From positions 4,514,646 to 4,578,645 of the forward strand of contig NC_087391.1 of NCBI RefSeq assembly GCF_963675165.1: DNA of 64,000 nt. The letters are read 5' to 3'. A model generated the notes under the pieces. The model was not told the origin of the DNA and searched no databases. It saw nothing but the letters and a program-made list of their open reading frames with translations. The translations under genes and the position numbers were made by a program. The first letter of the stretch is position 1. Every line of letters begins with the position of its first letter. This DNA is from Halichondria panicea. Lineage: Eukaryota > Porifera > Demospongiae > Suberitida > Halichondriidae. Below are positions 27,301 to 36,941 of the stretch, in pieces.

Positions 27301-30300
27301 CTAGATAGAAACACCTGACAATGCAATGATTAAGTGGTTGTCCTAAAGCCCTGGGATGTGCGTGCGGTCCTTGGCTAAGAAGTTTAAAGAAATATAATAG
27401 CACACCAGTTAATATTAATGTCAGGGTGTGTTGGTTAGCAAGAAAATTTCGAGTACATGCATAGTAACATCTTGCTAGCTGGTTAATTAATCGGAGGGTG
27501 TCACTGTGAGTGCTAGGGAGTGTCAGGCCGCCATGGAGCTAGTAGTCACACACTAGCTGTGCACGCCGTTGGCATATAGAGCCTACTCTACTCAGACATG
27601 CACTTGGCAGGGCTCTAACTAGTGACATGTATTCTAGTCATTGACTGCATTATGGGACAATGCCAAACTGCACAACGCTGTCTTTGTGGCTCTGGTTGTA
27701 GCATTGTTCCTGTCCCTGCTATCAAGCTTGCCAGACTGCAGCTGGCATTGCTTACACTGATTGCCTTTTGTTTCCTAGCACAGCTGCTAATTGCATTTGG
27801 AAACTCTTGATTTGATTATTAGCCTACTGAGGGATGAGTGTGTGTGTGTGGTTCCTCTTAGATGTAAAGGGATAATTGCTGTGTGTTCACTCTTAATTTG
27901 CAGTGTTTTTAAGTGGCTCTCAAGTGATTTTAAACTATCTCCTTTTAAGCTGAGGTTGTGAGATTATTGCGAGCATGATTTTGAACCTCTTTTGTTTACT
28001 GCGATGGCTGATAGTACTGTGATCGATAAAACCTTTTCTCTGTAAAATTCCATCTCATCTATAAAACATGTTATGATCTCCACTGAGCTTGTATTGTACA
28101 CTATGGAGCCTTAGTGTTTCAATCTGGAGCGCGTTTATGTATTATAATTATAGCAGTTTGGCCTGACTGCATGCACTGTACATGCGTACGTAGTTCTAAC
28201 TTGCAATTCCATTGCCCATTTAAGGCTCCTATGCCCTGAGGCTTGTTCCTCCGTATCGTAACAGCTAGTTCCTCTCTCGACTCCCAACACCTTCCTAAGC
28301 CTTCTCCATACCCTGTACACAACTAAAGGTATGCAACTCTAAGGCATCTGCCAGCATCCTCAGTTGTGGCTCTTCCCTCCCCTTGTTGTGGGAGACCCCA
28401 AGGCCTGTGGTGAGGCGCTAGACAAAGCCTTTGATCTATATACTGCTACCAGTGGGTTATTAGTGTGGGAAATGTTAGAGTCTGTTGGACTGATTAGGAG
28501 TACTCTATCATCTGGCTAGGCATTAGCTTTCTGGCTGGAATACACACAAATTTATAGAATCTTGGTAATAGGGCATCTTAGGCATGTCATACATTTGCAT
28601 CAAAAACCCATAGGTGGTTGATTTTAATATTATGTCTACAGTGCCGAGTAGGCGGTAAGTATTGCGTAGGTCTTTGCTTTCATTTCATAATCTATACCAC
28701 CTCGTATATTGTCACAGGATGTTGTACAAATGTAAATATATGCTAGCTACTGAGTAATGGTCAACAGTAATGGCTGAGTGCAATCACATCTCACATCACA
28801 TCACTCATGTTGATCTTTATTATTGCTTTCCTTTGCATGTAACGTAATTATGTGATTCAGGGAACCACCCATATACTTGTCAAACCTCTAGGCCAGGTGT
28901 AGTTTACTACATAAACTACAATCATGTAGCTAGATTTTGTGGTTTTGTGCCAGATTGTCACCTTGAAAATTCCTAGTGAGAACAGATGATGAATATTACT
29001 TTTTTACTGGTTGCTGTGCATATGATATGCTAATCTCTGGTTCTCATACCTAATAAGTTCATGAACTGTGTATGATGTATGATTTAAATTAATCAAGTCA
29101 TCATCTCCTGGGTTCTTGTAACTAGGCAACACCTGCATGTACATGTACACCTCAAATTTCCAACTTCCTGTACATAGTTGAACAACCTCATGGTCACTAT
29201 TGTGTGTGTAGTGGGGGGGGGGGTGCTTTTAGCTAGCCTCCAACTATGTGTCACTATTTGCTTTTTTAATCTGTGTAGTTATGATTAACCCTGGCTAAGC
29301 TTAAGCCTGCCCATGAAAGGTATATTAGTTTGTGTGGATGTGTTATTAAGCGTGGAAATGATTTGATAAGCCCAGAATTCGTTTCCTGTTCACACTTCAG
29401 GATGTCACTTCAGAGGTTGCACGTGTGCATGATCTACTGTGTAATCTCCAGGGATATCTCCAGGGGGGTAATGAATAGACTTTGGACCTCTTAATGTGCA
29501 CTTCAAAGTTGATCACATGGATCTTCTCAGCCTCTGTATGGCTTCACTTCCCCTATGCATACTGTAATAATATCAGCATATGCAATCATGCATTTTTATT
29601 CAGAATGGGACTTATTGTTAGCATGGGACGTATGAAGTAGATACTTGACGCCTTTTCTCAGCTCATATTGCACAGACAGTTGTACCTGTGAGCTCAAGTT
29701 ACTGGGTAGCGTATAGACTGACTGAGAAATTGCTTTATAATATGTGATAAGGTTAGAGAAGCTGAAACAAATCCGTGATCGGCTCTTCCTGAAAGAAAAG
29801 CTGTAACACTACCCCCTAGATGTGGTATTCAATCTACAGGAGAATCCTCTGAAGACACTAGTCACCTGTGCTCTGATATGGTTTATGATGTTCGTATCAG
29901 TAGTGCATGGTTACGGTTACTTGAGTAGACACTTTCGGCTCCTAAGAGCGTGGGAAAGATACATTTTCTGCAGAGCTCATTTACAGCTTTGTTATCTCTA
30001 CTGTGCTGTGTGTGTTGATTGCTGTGGCTCCTAAGAGTATGGGAATACATTTTCTGTGGAGCTCATTTACAAGCTTTATTATCTCTACACTGTGCTGTGT
30101 GTTTGTGTGTGTTGATTGCTGTGGCTCCTACATTTTCTGCAGAGCTCGTTTACAGCTTCTACTGTGCTGTGGTTTGTGTGTGTTGATTGCTGTGTGTTAA
30201 CAATTTGACACCAGCCTAGTTATTACACATTTTCACACTGTTTAGCTATTTCACACCAATCCTTTTAACAGCTGAAGGGGTGCATCTGTATCTCAATAAT

Positions 30301-31613
30301 CAATCACACATAACAAGTGAAAATAGGTTCTAACAGTCATTTCCCTCCTGTATCGTCAAACTCACATAAAACAGTATTACTGATATGCATTCCTTCTCTT
30401 GTAGGTGCGTCACCTAGGTAATGACTTTGTGCACGTTGTGTGGAGTGAGCACTGGAGGGACTATCGAAGGTCCACCTTCAGAACTCAGTTTGGTGATGTC
30501 ATTATCATCATCTACCCACAACCAAACGGACTCTTTAGAGTGCAAATCGATATCAACAGCGAGCGTAAAGCAAATGTGAGTTACTATTATTGATCGTTGG
30601 TTAGTAAGCCCCTAATTTTTTAGCCCTGGGGAATTTTCCCACAAAAAAGTTTTGATCCCAAAAATGGTCAGTTCATTGAGAGAGGTTTTCATTGTTTAGC
30701 CATGTAGGGCAGTAGTTTCATGGTGGTCTACTTTTCCCTCAGGTCTCCCAATTTGGCCCCCTGTTCGATGGAGCGCTTGTGCCCCGGGACAGTCTACCAT
30801 CTCTGGTTCGAGCCACCGCCATCAACGGCTTGAGGGCGTTACGCAGCTCGCTCATAGGTAGCAGGGGAAGGTATGTACACATAATTATAACCAAAGTGTG
30901 ATAGAATGTTGTGGTAGCTACATGTATAATAACTAAGTTGTGTTTTGTGATTTGTGATTCTACCGTTCTTGTCACTTTGCAGGTACGAGGAGCGGCTACA
31001 AAACATCCACAAAATCACAAAAATGAAACTCATGTCGTCATTTGAGGAATTTTCAGAGAGTGTGATGCACCCGCTAGAGATGAGCTCTGCACAGCCTACA
31101 ATGTCATCTCGAAGAGCCAGTCCAACGAAGATTGTGTCATCACAAATGTCCTTCCCTTCCATTGCACACCATCACAAGAGCCACTCCCCCTCCCCACACA
31201 TGTCACACCATCACAAGGATCACAAGGGGTCTTCCCCTTCCCCACACCTTTTCTCGTCACAGAACTCTCATTCTCCTAAAACCTTTTCATCGTCCTTTCT
31301 CAGGATCCCTACTCTGAAGGACAGGGTGGTGGATAGGTTCTCTCCTCCTCATAGGCACCGAGCCAGCACTAACGATGATAGAATGCAAGCTTCTCCAAAA
31401 TGTAAGCAGAGCTATCTGTAAACATATGCTAGGTTTAACATGCACTCACACCTACCTTTGTACCCACACACACCCCCAATAGTCAAAGGAATTCGACGGA
31501 ATAGTTCTGTGCCAGATCTCTCTGAAATAGGAAAGCTGTCAGCTTCAGATTCCAAGTCAATCTCAGATAGCAAGAAACTCTCTGACTCAACAAAACTTAG
31601 GACTGTGAATTGA
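399..31613 (+). CDS. RALGAPA1: Ral GTPase-activating protein subunit alpha (RapGAP-domain protein), 32 exons
   Basis: Catalytic subunit of the RalGAP complex, which with the beta subunit stimulates GTP hydrolysis by RalA/RalB; it is related to tuberin (TSC2). Exons as I read them: 399-504, 704-814, 1372-1442, 1971-2028, 2165-2479, 2873-2982, 3172-3322, 3672-4138, 4324-4596, 4846-4919, 5338-5449, 5677-5799, 6154-7524, 8483-8734, 9141-9590, 10020-10152, 11017-11171, 12389-12566, 13772-13836, 13975-14127, 14549-14602, 16350-16479, 20271-20440, 20828-21030, 22152-22259, 23315-23392, 23506-23632, 26317-26460, 30405-30575, 30743-30870, 30983-31401, 31483-31613. They join in phase to 6591 nt (2196 aa); the human protein is about 2040. 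Landmarks are RKWQFNSI near residue 115, the [12 protein letters not shown] block in exon 22, and a RapGAP domain at about 1824-2015. In that domain [11 protein letters not shown] carries the presumed catalytic Asn (about 1920). The large exon 13 encodes a Ser-rich, probably disordered region. The tail contains RRNSSVPDL, a basophilic-kinase/14-3-3-like site (inference). Least certain are the start codon and the exon-24 donor (GTGTGA). Confidence 0.93.
1062..1195. repeat. MITE-like palindromic element (TATAGCG termini) in RALGAPA intron 3
   Basis: It begins TACCGTATAGCG and ends CGCTATATTATGGTA, so the ends are imperfect inverted repeats. The interior (TTTTCATGGGCAAGCTGACC) matches the element at 42414-42590 (TTTTCGTGGGAAAGCTGACC). 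No coding capacity. Non-autonomous DNA transposon remnant. Confidence 0.7.
1473..1530. repeat. Two-copy 28-bp tandem repeat
   Basis: The unit GCTGTTTAGTTAGTCTAGCC plus CTTAAGTA-type sequence is present twice in direct succession in RALGAPA intron 3, close to the exon-3 donor. No function is apparent. Confidence 0.7.
1686..1777 (+). tRNA. trnI-UAU: tRNA-Ile(UAU) with 18-nt intron, nested in RALGAPA intron 3
   Basis: The acceptor stem TCCCCAG (1686-1692) pairs perfectly with CTGGGGA (1770-1776), followed by discriminator A1777. The D arm contains AGTCGGTTA. The anticodon stem TCGTA pairs with TGCGA, and the mature loop is CTTATAA with anticodon TAT at 1720-1722. An 18-nt intron (about 1724-1741) sits one base 3' of the anticodon, where animal tRNA-Ile(UAU) genes usually carry one. 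The T arm GAGAG-TTCGATC-CTCTC is perfect and supplies the B box. A TTTTT run at about 1783 suits Pol III termination. It is on the same strand as the host gene. Confidence 0.93.
5003..5206. repeat. MITE-like element with CAGGGTGTYATACAGG inverted ends
   Basis: The left end CTGAGCAGGGTGTCATACAG is the inverted counterpart of CTGTATAACACCCTGCTGAG at the right end (one mismatch). The interior is G-rich with an uninterrupted G run at about 5144-5160. It lies in RALGAPA intron 10 and has no coding potential. The elements at 14666-14815 and 16014-16240 look related in design (G-rich core, CAGGG-type ends). Confidence 0.65.
7569..7965. repeat. Minisatellite, about nine 43-45-bp copies, RALGAPA intron 13
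   Basis: The unit GCTCTTAGCAGTGAAGAAAT followed by GAGTAGTGTTGTGTGTTTGT plus CTTA or CCTTA is repeated about nine times with nearly no divergence, so it expanded recently. Variants are one extra C and one T-to-G change. Each unit ends in a pyrimidine-plus-TTAG string that resembles a weak splice acceptor, but the frame downstream does not lead into exon 14. A poly-C run (about 8002-8018) follows. Confidence 0.92.
8757..8903. repeat. Three-copy direct repeat in RALGAPA intron 14
   Basis: The core GTGGGTAAAGATCATCACCA followed by ACTCTACCACT occurs twice in tandem. A third, shorter copy (GTGGGTAAAGATCATCACTT) follows after about 65 bp. It is noncoding and begins some 20 bp after the exon-14 donor. 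Confidence 0.8.
10756..11016 (+). repeat. Tandem array of duplicated splice acceptors before RALGAPA exon 17
   Basis: Seven units of 36-40 bp, each reading TGTTYCTGTGYGTATTAACC then a C run, TAACTCTTGCAG. Each begins with a copy of the first bases of exon 17 and ends with a copy of its acceptor. AG|TG junctions fall at 10756, 10796, 10834, 10873, 10909, 10945 and 10981, besides the genuine one at 11017. The last four units are exactly 36 bp and the one before them is 39 bp, so all five are multiples of three and open in the exon-17 frame. Use of an upstream acceptor would insert repeats of [12 protein letters not shown]. Whether they are used cannot be seen here. Confidence 0.93.
12155..12345. 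repeat. MITE-like element (GGGTATA...TATACCC family), RALGAPA intron 17
   Basis: The left end CGGGTATATTTTGAGGGTAT leads into AAATGTTTGCGGTT. The right part reads AAATCCGCAAAAACCTTTCT then AATGGTC, matching the right half of the 341-bp element at 63112-63452 (AAATCCGCGAAATCCTTTGT, AATGGTC). An internal hairpin pairs GGGTATAAATGTTTGC with GCAAACATTTATACCC. Just upstream, around 12060-12140, are short repeats of AATGTCATATAGATGA. No coding capacity. Confidence 0.7.
14300..14547 (+). repeat. CA/CCACC-rich minisatellite abutting RALGAPA exon 21 acceptor
   Basis: A 250-bp tract of degenerate CACACACCACCCCCTCACAC-type units runs straight into the acceptor ACACACAG|TTCTTC of exon 21. It replaces an ordinary polypyrimidine tract. 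The long open frames over it are low-complexity artefacts. Confidence 0.88.
14666..14815. repeat. Palindromic element, GGGCTGCATCCAGGA ends, RALGAPA intron 21
   Basis: AGGGCTGCATCCAGGAT at the left is the inverted counterpart of CAATGCAGCCCTGGATC at the right. The inside is G-rich with a 14-G run and the words GGGGCGAA and GGGGCGATTACCCCCC. MITE-like, noncoding. Confidence 0.65.
16014..16240. repeat. G-rich MITE-like element in RALGAPA intron 21
   Basis: Left end GCAGGGTTCTATC against right end GGATATAACCCTGC (imperfect inverted ends), with a purine-rich interior (GGGGGGGAGGGGGGAGGGGA). It sits about 110 bp before exon 22. Similar in design to the element at 5003-5206. Confidence 0.55.
17477..17560. 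repeat. TG-rich microsatellite
   Basis: Runs of (TG)n broken at regular intervals by TAGG, giving about four units of TAGGTGTGTGTGTGTGTG. It lies in RALGAPA intron 22. Confidence 0.9.
18366..18997. repeat. Three tandem copies of a ~210-bp unit in RALGAPA intron 22
   Basis: Units begin AAGTCAAAAGGTCAGTCACC at 18366, 18574 and 18788, with periods of 208 and 214 bp. The copies are nearly identical over the words GATGGAATAGCTTGAGTCAT and AAGCCACAAGTATCATTAGT. They differ mainly in a short TACGTACGTGTG microsatellite and an indel around CTCCATAGGAGG. The last copy fades into CCTCGATTTAGGCC. No ORF spans the repeats. Confidence 0.93.
20196..20269 (+). repeat. CA microsatellite forming the exon-23 acceptor tract
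   Basis: About 20 uninterrupted CA dinucleotides followed by CGCACACACAG|ACCACC, the acceptor of RALGAPA exon 23. The exon phase and protein frame fit the AG at 20269-20270. Confidence 0.88.
23633..26316 (+). other. RALGAPA1: RALGAPA intron 27 (2.7 kb)
   Basis: Separates the exon ending LAGLGWE from the exon [13 protein letters not shown] of the RapGAP domain. Contents: an ACAG microsatellite (24340-24377) and AT-rich sequence. Open frames of 64-125 codons here (for example 25777-26154) are Cys/Leu/His-rich, lack conserved motifs and are not reported as genes. The 3' end is CA-rich before the acceptor at 26316. Confidence 0.65.
24340..24377. repeat. ACAG tetranucleotide microsatellite
   Basis: About eight units of CAGA within RALGAPA intron 27, flanked by AGACAAAC on both sides. 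Confidence 0.9.
26461..30404 (+). other. RALGAPA1: RALGAPA intron 28 (3.9 kb, longest)
   Basis: Interrupts the RapGAP domain just before the exon carrying the presumed catalytic Asn. It holds the three-copy repeat at 29939-30194, a G run at about 29213-29223, and otherwise unremarkable AT-rich sequence. I see no second gene and no recognisable transposon protein. Confidence 0.65.
29939..30194. repeat. Three-copy ~70-96-bp tandem repeat in RALGAPA intron 28
   Basis: Units start CTCCTAAGAG (the third starts CTCCTACATT), carry ACATTTTCTGCAGAGCTC and end TGTGTTGATTGCTGTGG. Lengths differ by internal indels. The apparent Cys-rich open frames across it follow from the repeat. Confidence 0.85.
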
Positions 31614-32607
31614 TTTACTATTTATTCACATATACATGTTATATAATTATATCTCAAAGCTTCATTGTTCTTATCCTATAATTATACTGGTAGTAAACTG
31701 TTTTAATTGTATTCATGATTTTTGTGGTAAAATTTTGTTAGTAAATGTTTTTCCTCAATAACCAGTACTATAAACAACTTGTACTGCATGTTGACATAGG
31801 GTAAACAGCTTCAAAAGCCTTGCTTGCCATCCACCCTCTCAAAGTGCCCATCCACTTACAATTTGGTTGACTTGTTGGCAAACACAACAACACTCTATGG
31901 TATCAGATTACCTCATGTAAAACTTGATATTCCTTTCTACACAGCCAAATTCCTTTGACTAGATTACCAATGTAATACGAGGTCTTCCTTGAACTTATAA
32001 GGACCTGCGTGTGACTGCGAGAGATTCGCTCCAAAGGAAACCTTTAGAATATGGAAGCTTTTCAAAGGTTGCCTTCTAATGGAGTGAGGCATGAGCACTT
32101 GCGTTAATTCAACGGTATCTTCTAGTATAATTCCAGACAGTGAGAATGTGCGCTATGGATCTAGAAACCCATTGTGATAACGGCCTATCATCTTTATTGT
32201 CACGGATGAAATTGATATTCTAACTTGTTTGCACACTATACCAGAGCTATGAATATCTGAATTCATTTAAGGCTATAGTGTATTGCATGTAATGTAAGCA
32301 GTAATAATTACAATTGCTTTGGTAATAACTTTTTTAACCATGTATTATGTGGAAATTGTGTGATGAATCAACAAAAATGATTAATATGCATGCATGAAAA
32401 CCAGCGTGGACACAAGGCCTGCCTAAAAAAGTGGTCCACGATTAATGTCTGAAAGATTTCACAAAAAGTTGAATGATTGTTTAAATAATTATACAAAAAA
32501 ATCAGACGATAAAGGGAGGCATATACAAGTGATAAAAATTAATAAATACAATCCTGTATGGTCCTGGCTATAGCAAAAAAATTTAGAAAACACACGTTGC
32601 CAGTAAA
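31614..32607. other. Intergenic region between convergent RALGAPA and FoxG-like genes
   Basis: About 1 kb between two converging stop codons. It should hold both 3' UTRs. No good AATAAA is obvious within 150 bp of either stop. No repeat or ORF of note. Confidence 0.5.
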
Positions 32608-34065
32608 TTAGATTGATGATGAGCAGTTTACACTGTTTGCTGAGTTAACACTGCTGTGACTTGAATACATGTTTACTGTGTCGGTTGAGAGCGAGTTTTG
32701 TGCAGAGGTGGTTGGGAAACTTGTGTTTGTCTGAGATTGGGAGAGGGGGAAGCTGCTACATGACGGAGGGAAAAAGGTTGCCGGGTGACCAGGGAGCACT
32801 GGGGTTGTGGGCATGAAGAAAAACTGTTGCGTCTGTGGAGACAACGGAGTTAGACCTGCAAATTGCATTGTGTTCGAGACGATACTTGGACTGGGCAGAC
32901 TAGGCAGTTTGTATGAGTTGATGCCTAGACTGGATGCAGATTGAATGCTTGCTGCACTGGGGAGGTACGGTAGGGAAGATGGGATACTGACACAACTTCC
33001 ACTGGTGGTGGTGGTGCCGGGTTTCAATAGACTGTCCATTGAGAATCCAAATGATTGAGATTTGTTCATTCCAAACGGAGAGACGATAGGGGGGTAACCA
33101 AATGAGAATGGCATTGATGAAGCATTATGCAATGTCGAGGGGATGCCACCATTATGGAGACTGGCAGGGGGGAGAGTCGAGTGACCTGTGACAGAGGGAT
33201 GGTGGTGGCCATCAATACCTCCCATGGGGACATGATGGGGCATCATAGGGTGGCCATATGGACCCATGTCGAAAGCAGGCATACCGCTGAAGCCAGGGTG
33301 TCTTGGCATTGTGAGGGGAGGTACTCGCATGTTGTGGCCGTAGATATCGTTTCCTTGGTGTCTTCTCGAGATCGGTCGTCTTCTCAGTTTACCTGTGGTA
33401 CCTCCAATGAACATAATATCGTCACTAGATGGGTCCAATGTCCAGTAGTTGCCTTTGCCGGGGTCATCATAAGGACGGGGGACCTTCACAAAACACTTGT
33501 TCAACGAGAGATTGTGTCTGATTGAGTTTTGCCAGCCTTGCTTATTTTCTCTGTAGTAAGGAAAGTTCTTCATTATGTAGTCGTAGATTCCACTGAGAGT
33601 CAGTTTTCTCTCTGGGCTCGATCTGATGGCCATTACAATCAGTGCATTGTAAGAGAAAGGTGGCTTGGATTTCTTAGAGTCTGTGTCATCTTCTTTCTTT
33701 ACATCATTGGATTCACTCTCTGAATCTGCTTTGCTATCAGCTCCATTATAAGAGAGAGTTTCTTCGAGCTTTACTGTCGTCTTGGGAGTGTCCTGTGGAA
33801 GATCCTCTACTGAGGCAGCATCCCAGGAGGCATTGCTTGCAGGAGTGCATGCAGAGCCTATGTCGATATCAGAATTGAATTGCTGCTGGCACGAGGGATT
33901 GTACATGTCTTTCTGCGAAGTCTGTGAAGGGGGAATCGATAGAGACCTTGACAGCTCTGTTGCGGTAGCATCCACCCGAATCACAGGGCTGTTGCTATAG
34001 GTATGCATAGATCCAGGTAGTCGCTGGTGTAGATTCGGTAGTTGTTTCGCCAGGGTAACTGACAT
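32608..34065 (-). CDS. FOXG1: FoxG-like forkhead transcription factor, single exon
   Basis: A DNA-binding regulator of 485 aa on one open frame with no intron. The forkhead domain spans about residues 133-230: [20 protein letters not shown], helix 3 around [15 protein letters not shown], and wing 2 with [20 protein letters not shown]. The last block, and the order after the domain, are typical of FoxG (BF-1) rather than FoxA, FoxD or FoxL2. The N-terminal 130 residues are acidic and Ser-rich. The C-terminal part is rich in His, Met, Pro and Ser. FSMDSLL at 341-347 fits an eh1-type Groucho/TLE-binding motif (consensus FSIxxIL), suggesting repression; this is inference. The start is the first ATG of the frame, with no stop just upstream to prove it. 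The gene converges on RALGAPA. FoxG subfamily assignment rests on motif reading only. Confidence 0.9.
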   Translation of the reverse strand: MSVTLAKQLPNLHQRLPGSMHTYSNSPVIRVDATATELSRSLSIPPSQTSQKDMYNPSCQQQFNSDIDIGSACTPASNASWDAASVEDLPQDTPKTTVKLEETLSYNGADSKADSESESNDVKKEDDTDSKKSKPPFSYNALIVMAIRSSPERKLTLSGIYDYIMKNFPYYRENKQGWQNSIRHNLSLNKCFVKVPRPYDDPGKGNYWTLDPSSDDIMFIGGTTGKLRRRPISRRHQGNDIYGHNMRVPPLTMPRHPGFSGMPAFDMGPYGHPMMPHHVPMGGIDGHHHPSVTGHSTLPPASLHNGGIPSTLHNASSMPFSFGYPPIVSPFGMNKSQSFGFSMDSLLKPGTTTTSGSCVSIPSSLPYLPSAASIQSASSLGINSYKLPSLPSPSIVSNTMQFAGLTPLSPQTQQFFFMPTTPVLPGHPATFFPPSCSSFPLSQSQTNTSFPTTSAQNSLSTDTVNMYSSHSSVNSANSVNCSSSI

Positions 34066-36941
34066 ACTATGAAAGGACGAAGTTTTGTACTATAGCAAAT
34101 GCTAACAGTTCTTGTAACTTTGTTCTTTTTGCACACACACGTTTGCTGAGCTAGAGCTTGTAAATGGCTTGTTCTTATACAAACTGTTGTAAGGAATGTA
34201 ATTCGGTAATTAGGCCAACCGGATGTACTATGAATTTACTTCCTCTAACACCTACATCAAAGTGTATCCACAGGAACTTGTGTGGTTGTCTACACTATTG
34301 AAAAAAGTGTGTTCTTTTGTTTACTCTTCTGTTGTCCATTCAACTGTATTTGTCACTCCTACTAAATTGGAGTTGGATGTAGGTATGCTTTTGTAATTAA
34401 CCTCCCACAATTAATTGTAGGAAGTGGGTCTAATTGTCTGTTAGTGGGATGAATCATGTACTGCCAGTTTCGAGGATTTTTGCACACACTGTGGCCATTA
34501 TGTTTACTACAGATCAGAAACTATTGGATACAGTCGGAGACACCTGCAACAAATTTTGACCCCGTAATAACAATTAGTACCCTTTACCTAAAAACACTTA
34601 GGTGAAAACCGCTAATGCATAGTTTGCTAGTTAGCAGCTGTCCTCTTGCAAGGTGTAGGGCTTTACTGTTGACATTGACACTGGTTACCACCTCCAGATG
34701 AAAATGGTCAGACAAAGACACCATTAGTGAACATCAACATTAGCTCCTCTCTGGTCATAGCACAAAGAGTGCTAATTGGTGGCAAATTTGATTAGACAGC
34801 TCAAACTTCACTTTCTCAAAGCCTTTGCTCAAAGAGAATGTTATATCTATTGTGTCTCCCCTAGTTTGCATTGTGCCGCCGAATTCGAATTTACTTGCAA
34901 TGAGGGAAAGTAATTACAGCGAATTACAACGAATTATCATTTCCATTGTTGACTTATCCCTGCCTATATATATGTGCACGGTTAATACACCACGGAATCA
35001 CCTGTGTCCAGCTGTCAACATGCACCCACCCCCTTATATATATACAGAATGCACACATCAATGCACAAGAAAGTGCTCTCATCAATAGGCACACCGACAA
35101 CTCATTGTCTTTAATTAACAGGATATCAATCTATTGGGCACAATGTGAACACAGGGCACAAGTTTGTACACAAAACACTCTAGTCATGGATAACTCTTAC
35201 AATTCTATTGATCTAATAATTGTCTATTCTTGTTCTTTTCGGTGATGGTTGCCCAAGTTCACTTTCAATCGCACCCACACCTGTAGTGAAGAAACAGGCA
35301 AACGTTAAAACAGCACTGCATACTTTATATGACTGTACAGGTGTCGTTATGAGGGTTAAACAGCATGTGTGTTGCTATGATGTACACAGGGGCATGTGTG
35401 TTGCTACGGTGTACACAGGGGGCACAAACACATGCAAAAATGCTGAAGAAAAGGTGCAATATGTTATACAAGGCATTTATAGAAAGTTGAAGGTCACACA
35501 TTTGAATCCCACTTCTGTTTCCTAGGAACAAGTAAAGGCAACCAAAGGCCACTCTGGCAAGTGCTCAGTACCGAGGCAACCTCTGGTCTAGTCAAGTGGA
35601 CACGACAACACGACAACTATGTGGCAACAGTTACAGCTACGCAGTAACGTAGCACTATTGAATTAATCAATAATTAGAACAAAACAAATAAACAAACAAA
35701 CAATAGAGAGTGCAAGGATTGCGTTGATACTGACGGATTTAATTAAGCCTAATTCTATAGCCACAGATCTTTCAAGCACACTCTCTACATTGTAATAGAG
35801 CTCTCAAAAAGTGTCATCATGGATAACTGGGTAAGTGGCACTGTACAAAAATCATGTAGGCTGCAGTTCGACATGCTTAAATATGTGATGGCATGTGTTT
35901 ACAAATTTATATGTTTGCAGATTATGTGTCAACTATCGAAAACAGTAGACTTAGGTTTGACAACTGGGATTTGTAGGCTAGCCCATCCAAACATAGTTTA
36001 AATATTTAAGCTCTGTCATGTAAAATATGAAATTTATGAAATTTGTGAAACAAAGACAACTTGTACTGTGTACACAATACAGTCCTCTGCACGCATGTGT
36101 AGACACACACAACACATTATAACAATGGCCAGACAACAACTATAAACTTGCTGGAGCAACATCAAAATACCGAATAAAATTTATCGCTAATCAACCACAA
36201 TGGTCAGGTCATGGTACATCGAAGGTATGTCAGTCAGCATGCCAGGAGGAATTCTATAGCTAACTTGCCGGTCACTGAATGCAGCTGTAACCTTCAATGT
36301 CAACAGTTAGGCGTCCGATTACAGACTAACTGTCTAACGATCTGAAGACTTGACTTACTGTGAAAGTATAAGATTACCTGCTACATATGGTCAACAGAAG
36401 CATACATTTAACCTTGTGTATACATGTACGAATTGTATTTAGCCAATATTGACCTCATAAACCGATAAACTTTTTAGAAAGTACAATGCATTAGACACAG
36501 TCCTTAAAACGAATATGTTATGGAAATGCTGTACATGTGTGCTGTATAATTATGTCTAAAACTAAACCAAATCTCCTACAAGATGCTTTAAACTATGGAA
36601 GTAGGTGTCCTAGCAACTCTTGATATTCTGTGATGAGGCGTGACAGTAAAACGGTAACCTTACAACTGTTAGACTCGATATGCATGTGACCAATCTCATA
36701 TAGGAGTCTTGGAAACCAACGGGAAATTCCTAGCCTTTGTGGAGTGTTTCCATACAAAGCTGACCAACATGACATCAAGCAAAAATTACCTTCAATCATT
36801 CTACTTGGAATAAGGGTATACTTTCAACAAGACAGGATAACAAGATGAGAATATTAGAAACGTAAGGCCACCACACAATAACTTACTAAGAATCTCAAAC
36901 CTAAATAATTGCGTCACATACAATAAAGTTACTGATATAAT
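34066..36941. other. Intergenic region upstream of FoxG-like gene and downstream of TRMT5
   Basis: 2.9 kb that should contain the FoxG-like promoter (right after 34065, minus strand) and the TRMT5 3' UTR. Visible items are AT-rich sequence, a two-copy direct repeat of GCATGTGTGTTGCTAYGRTG-TACACAGGGG (about 35361-35421) and AAACAAACAAAC at about 35688. A 68-codon minus-strand open frame (36593-36799) has no recognised motif. No gene is called. Confidence 0.5.

Noticed and set aside
36593-36799. 68-codon minus-strand open frame beside TRMT5, with possible splice signals around it
   Set aside because: No recognised motif, no partner exons found, and TRMT5 already has a plausible stop at 36942. 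Could be an extra 3' exon, but support is too thin.
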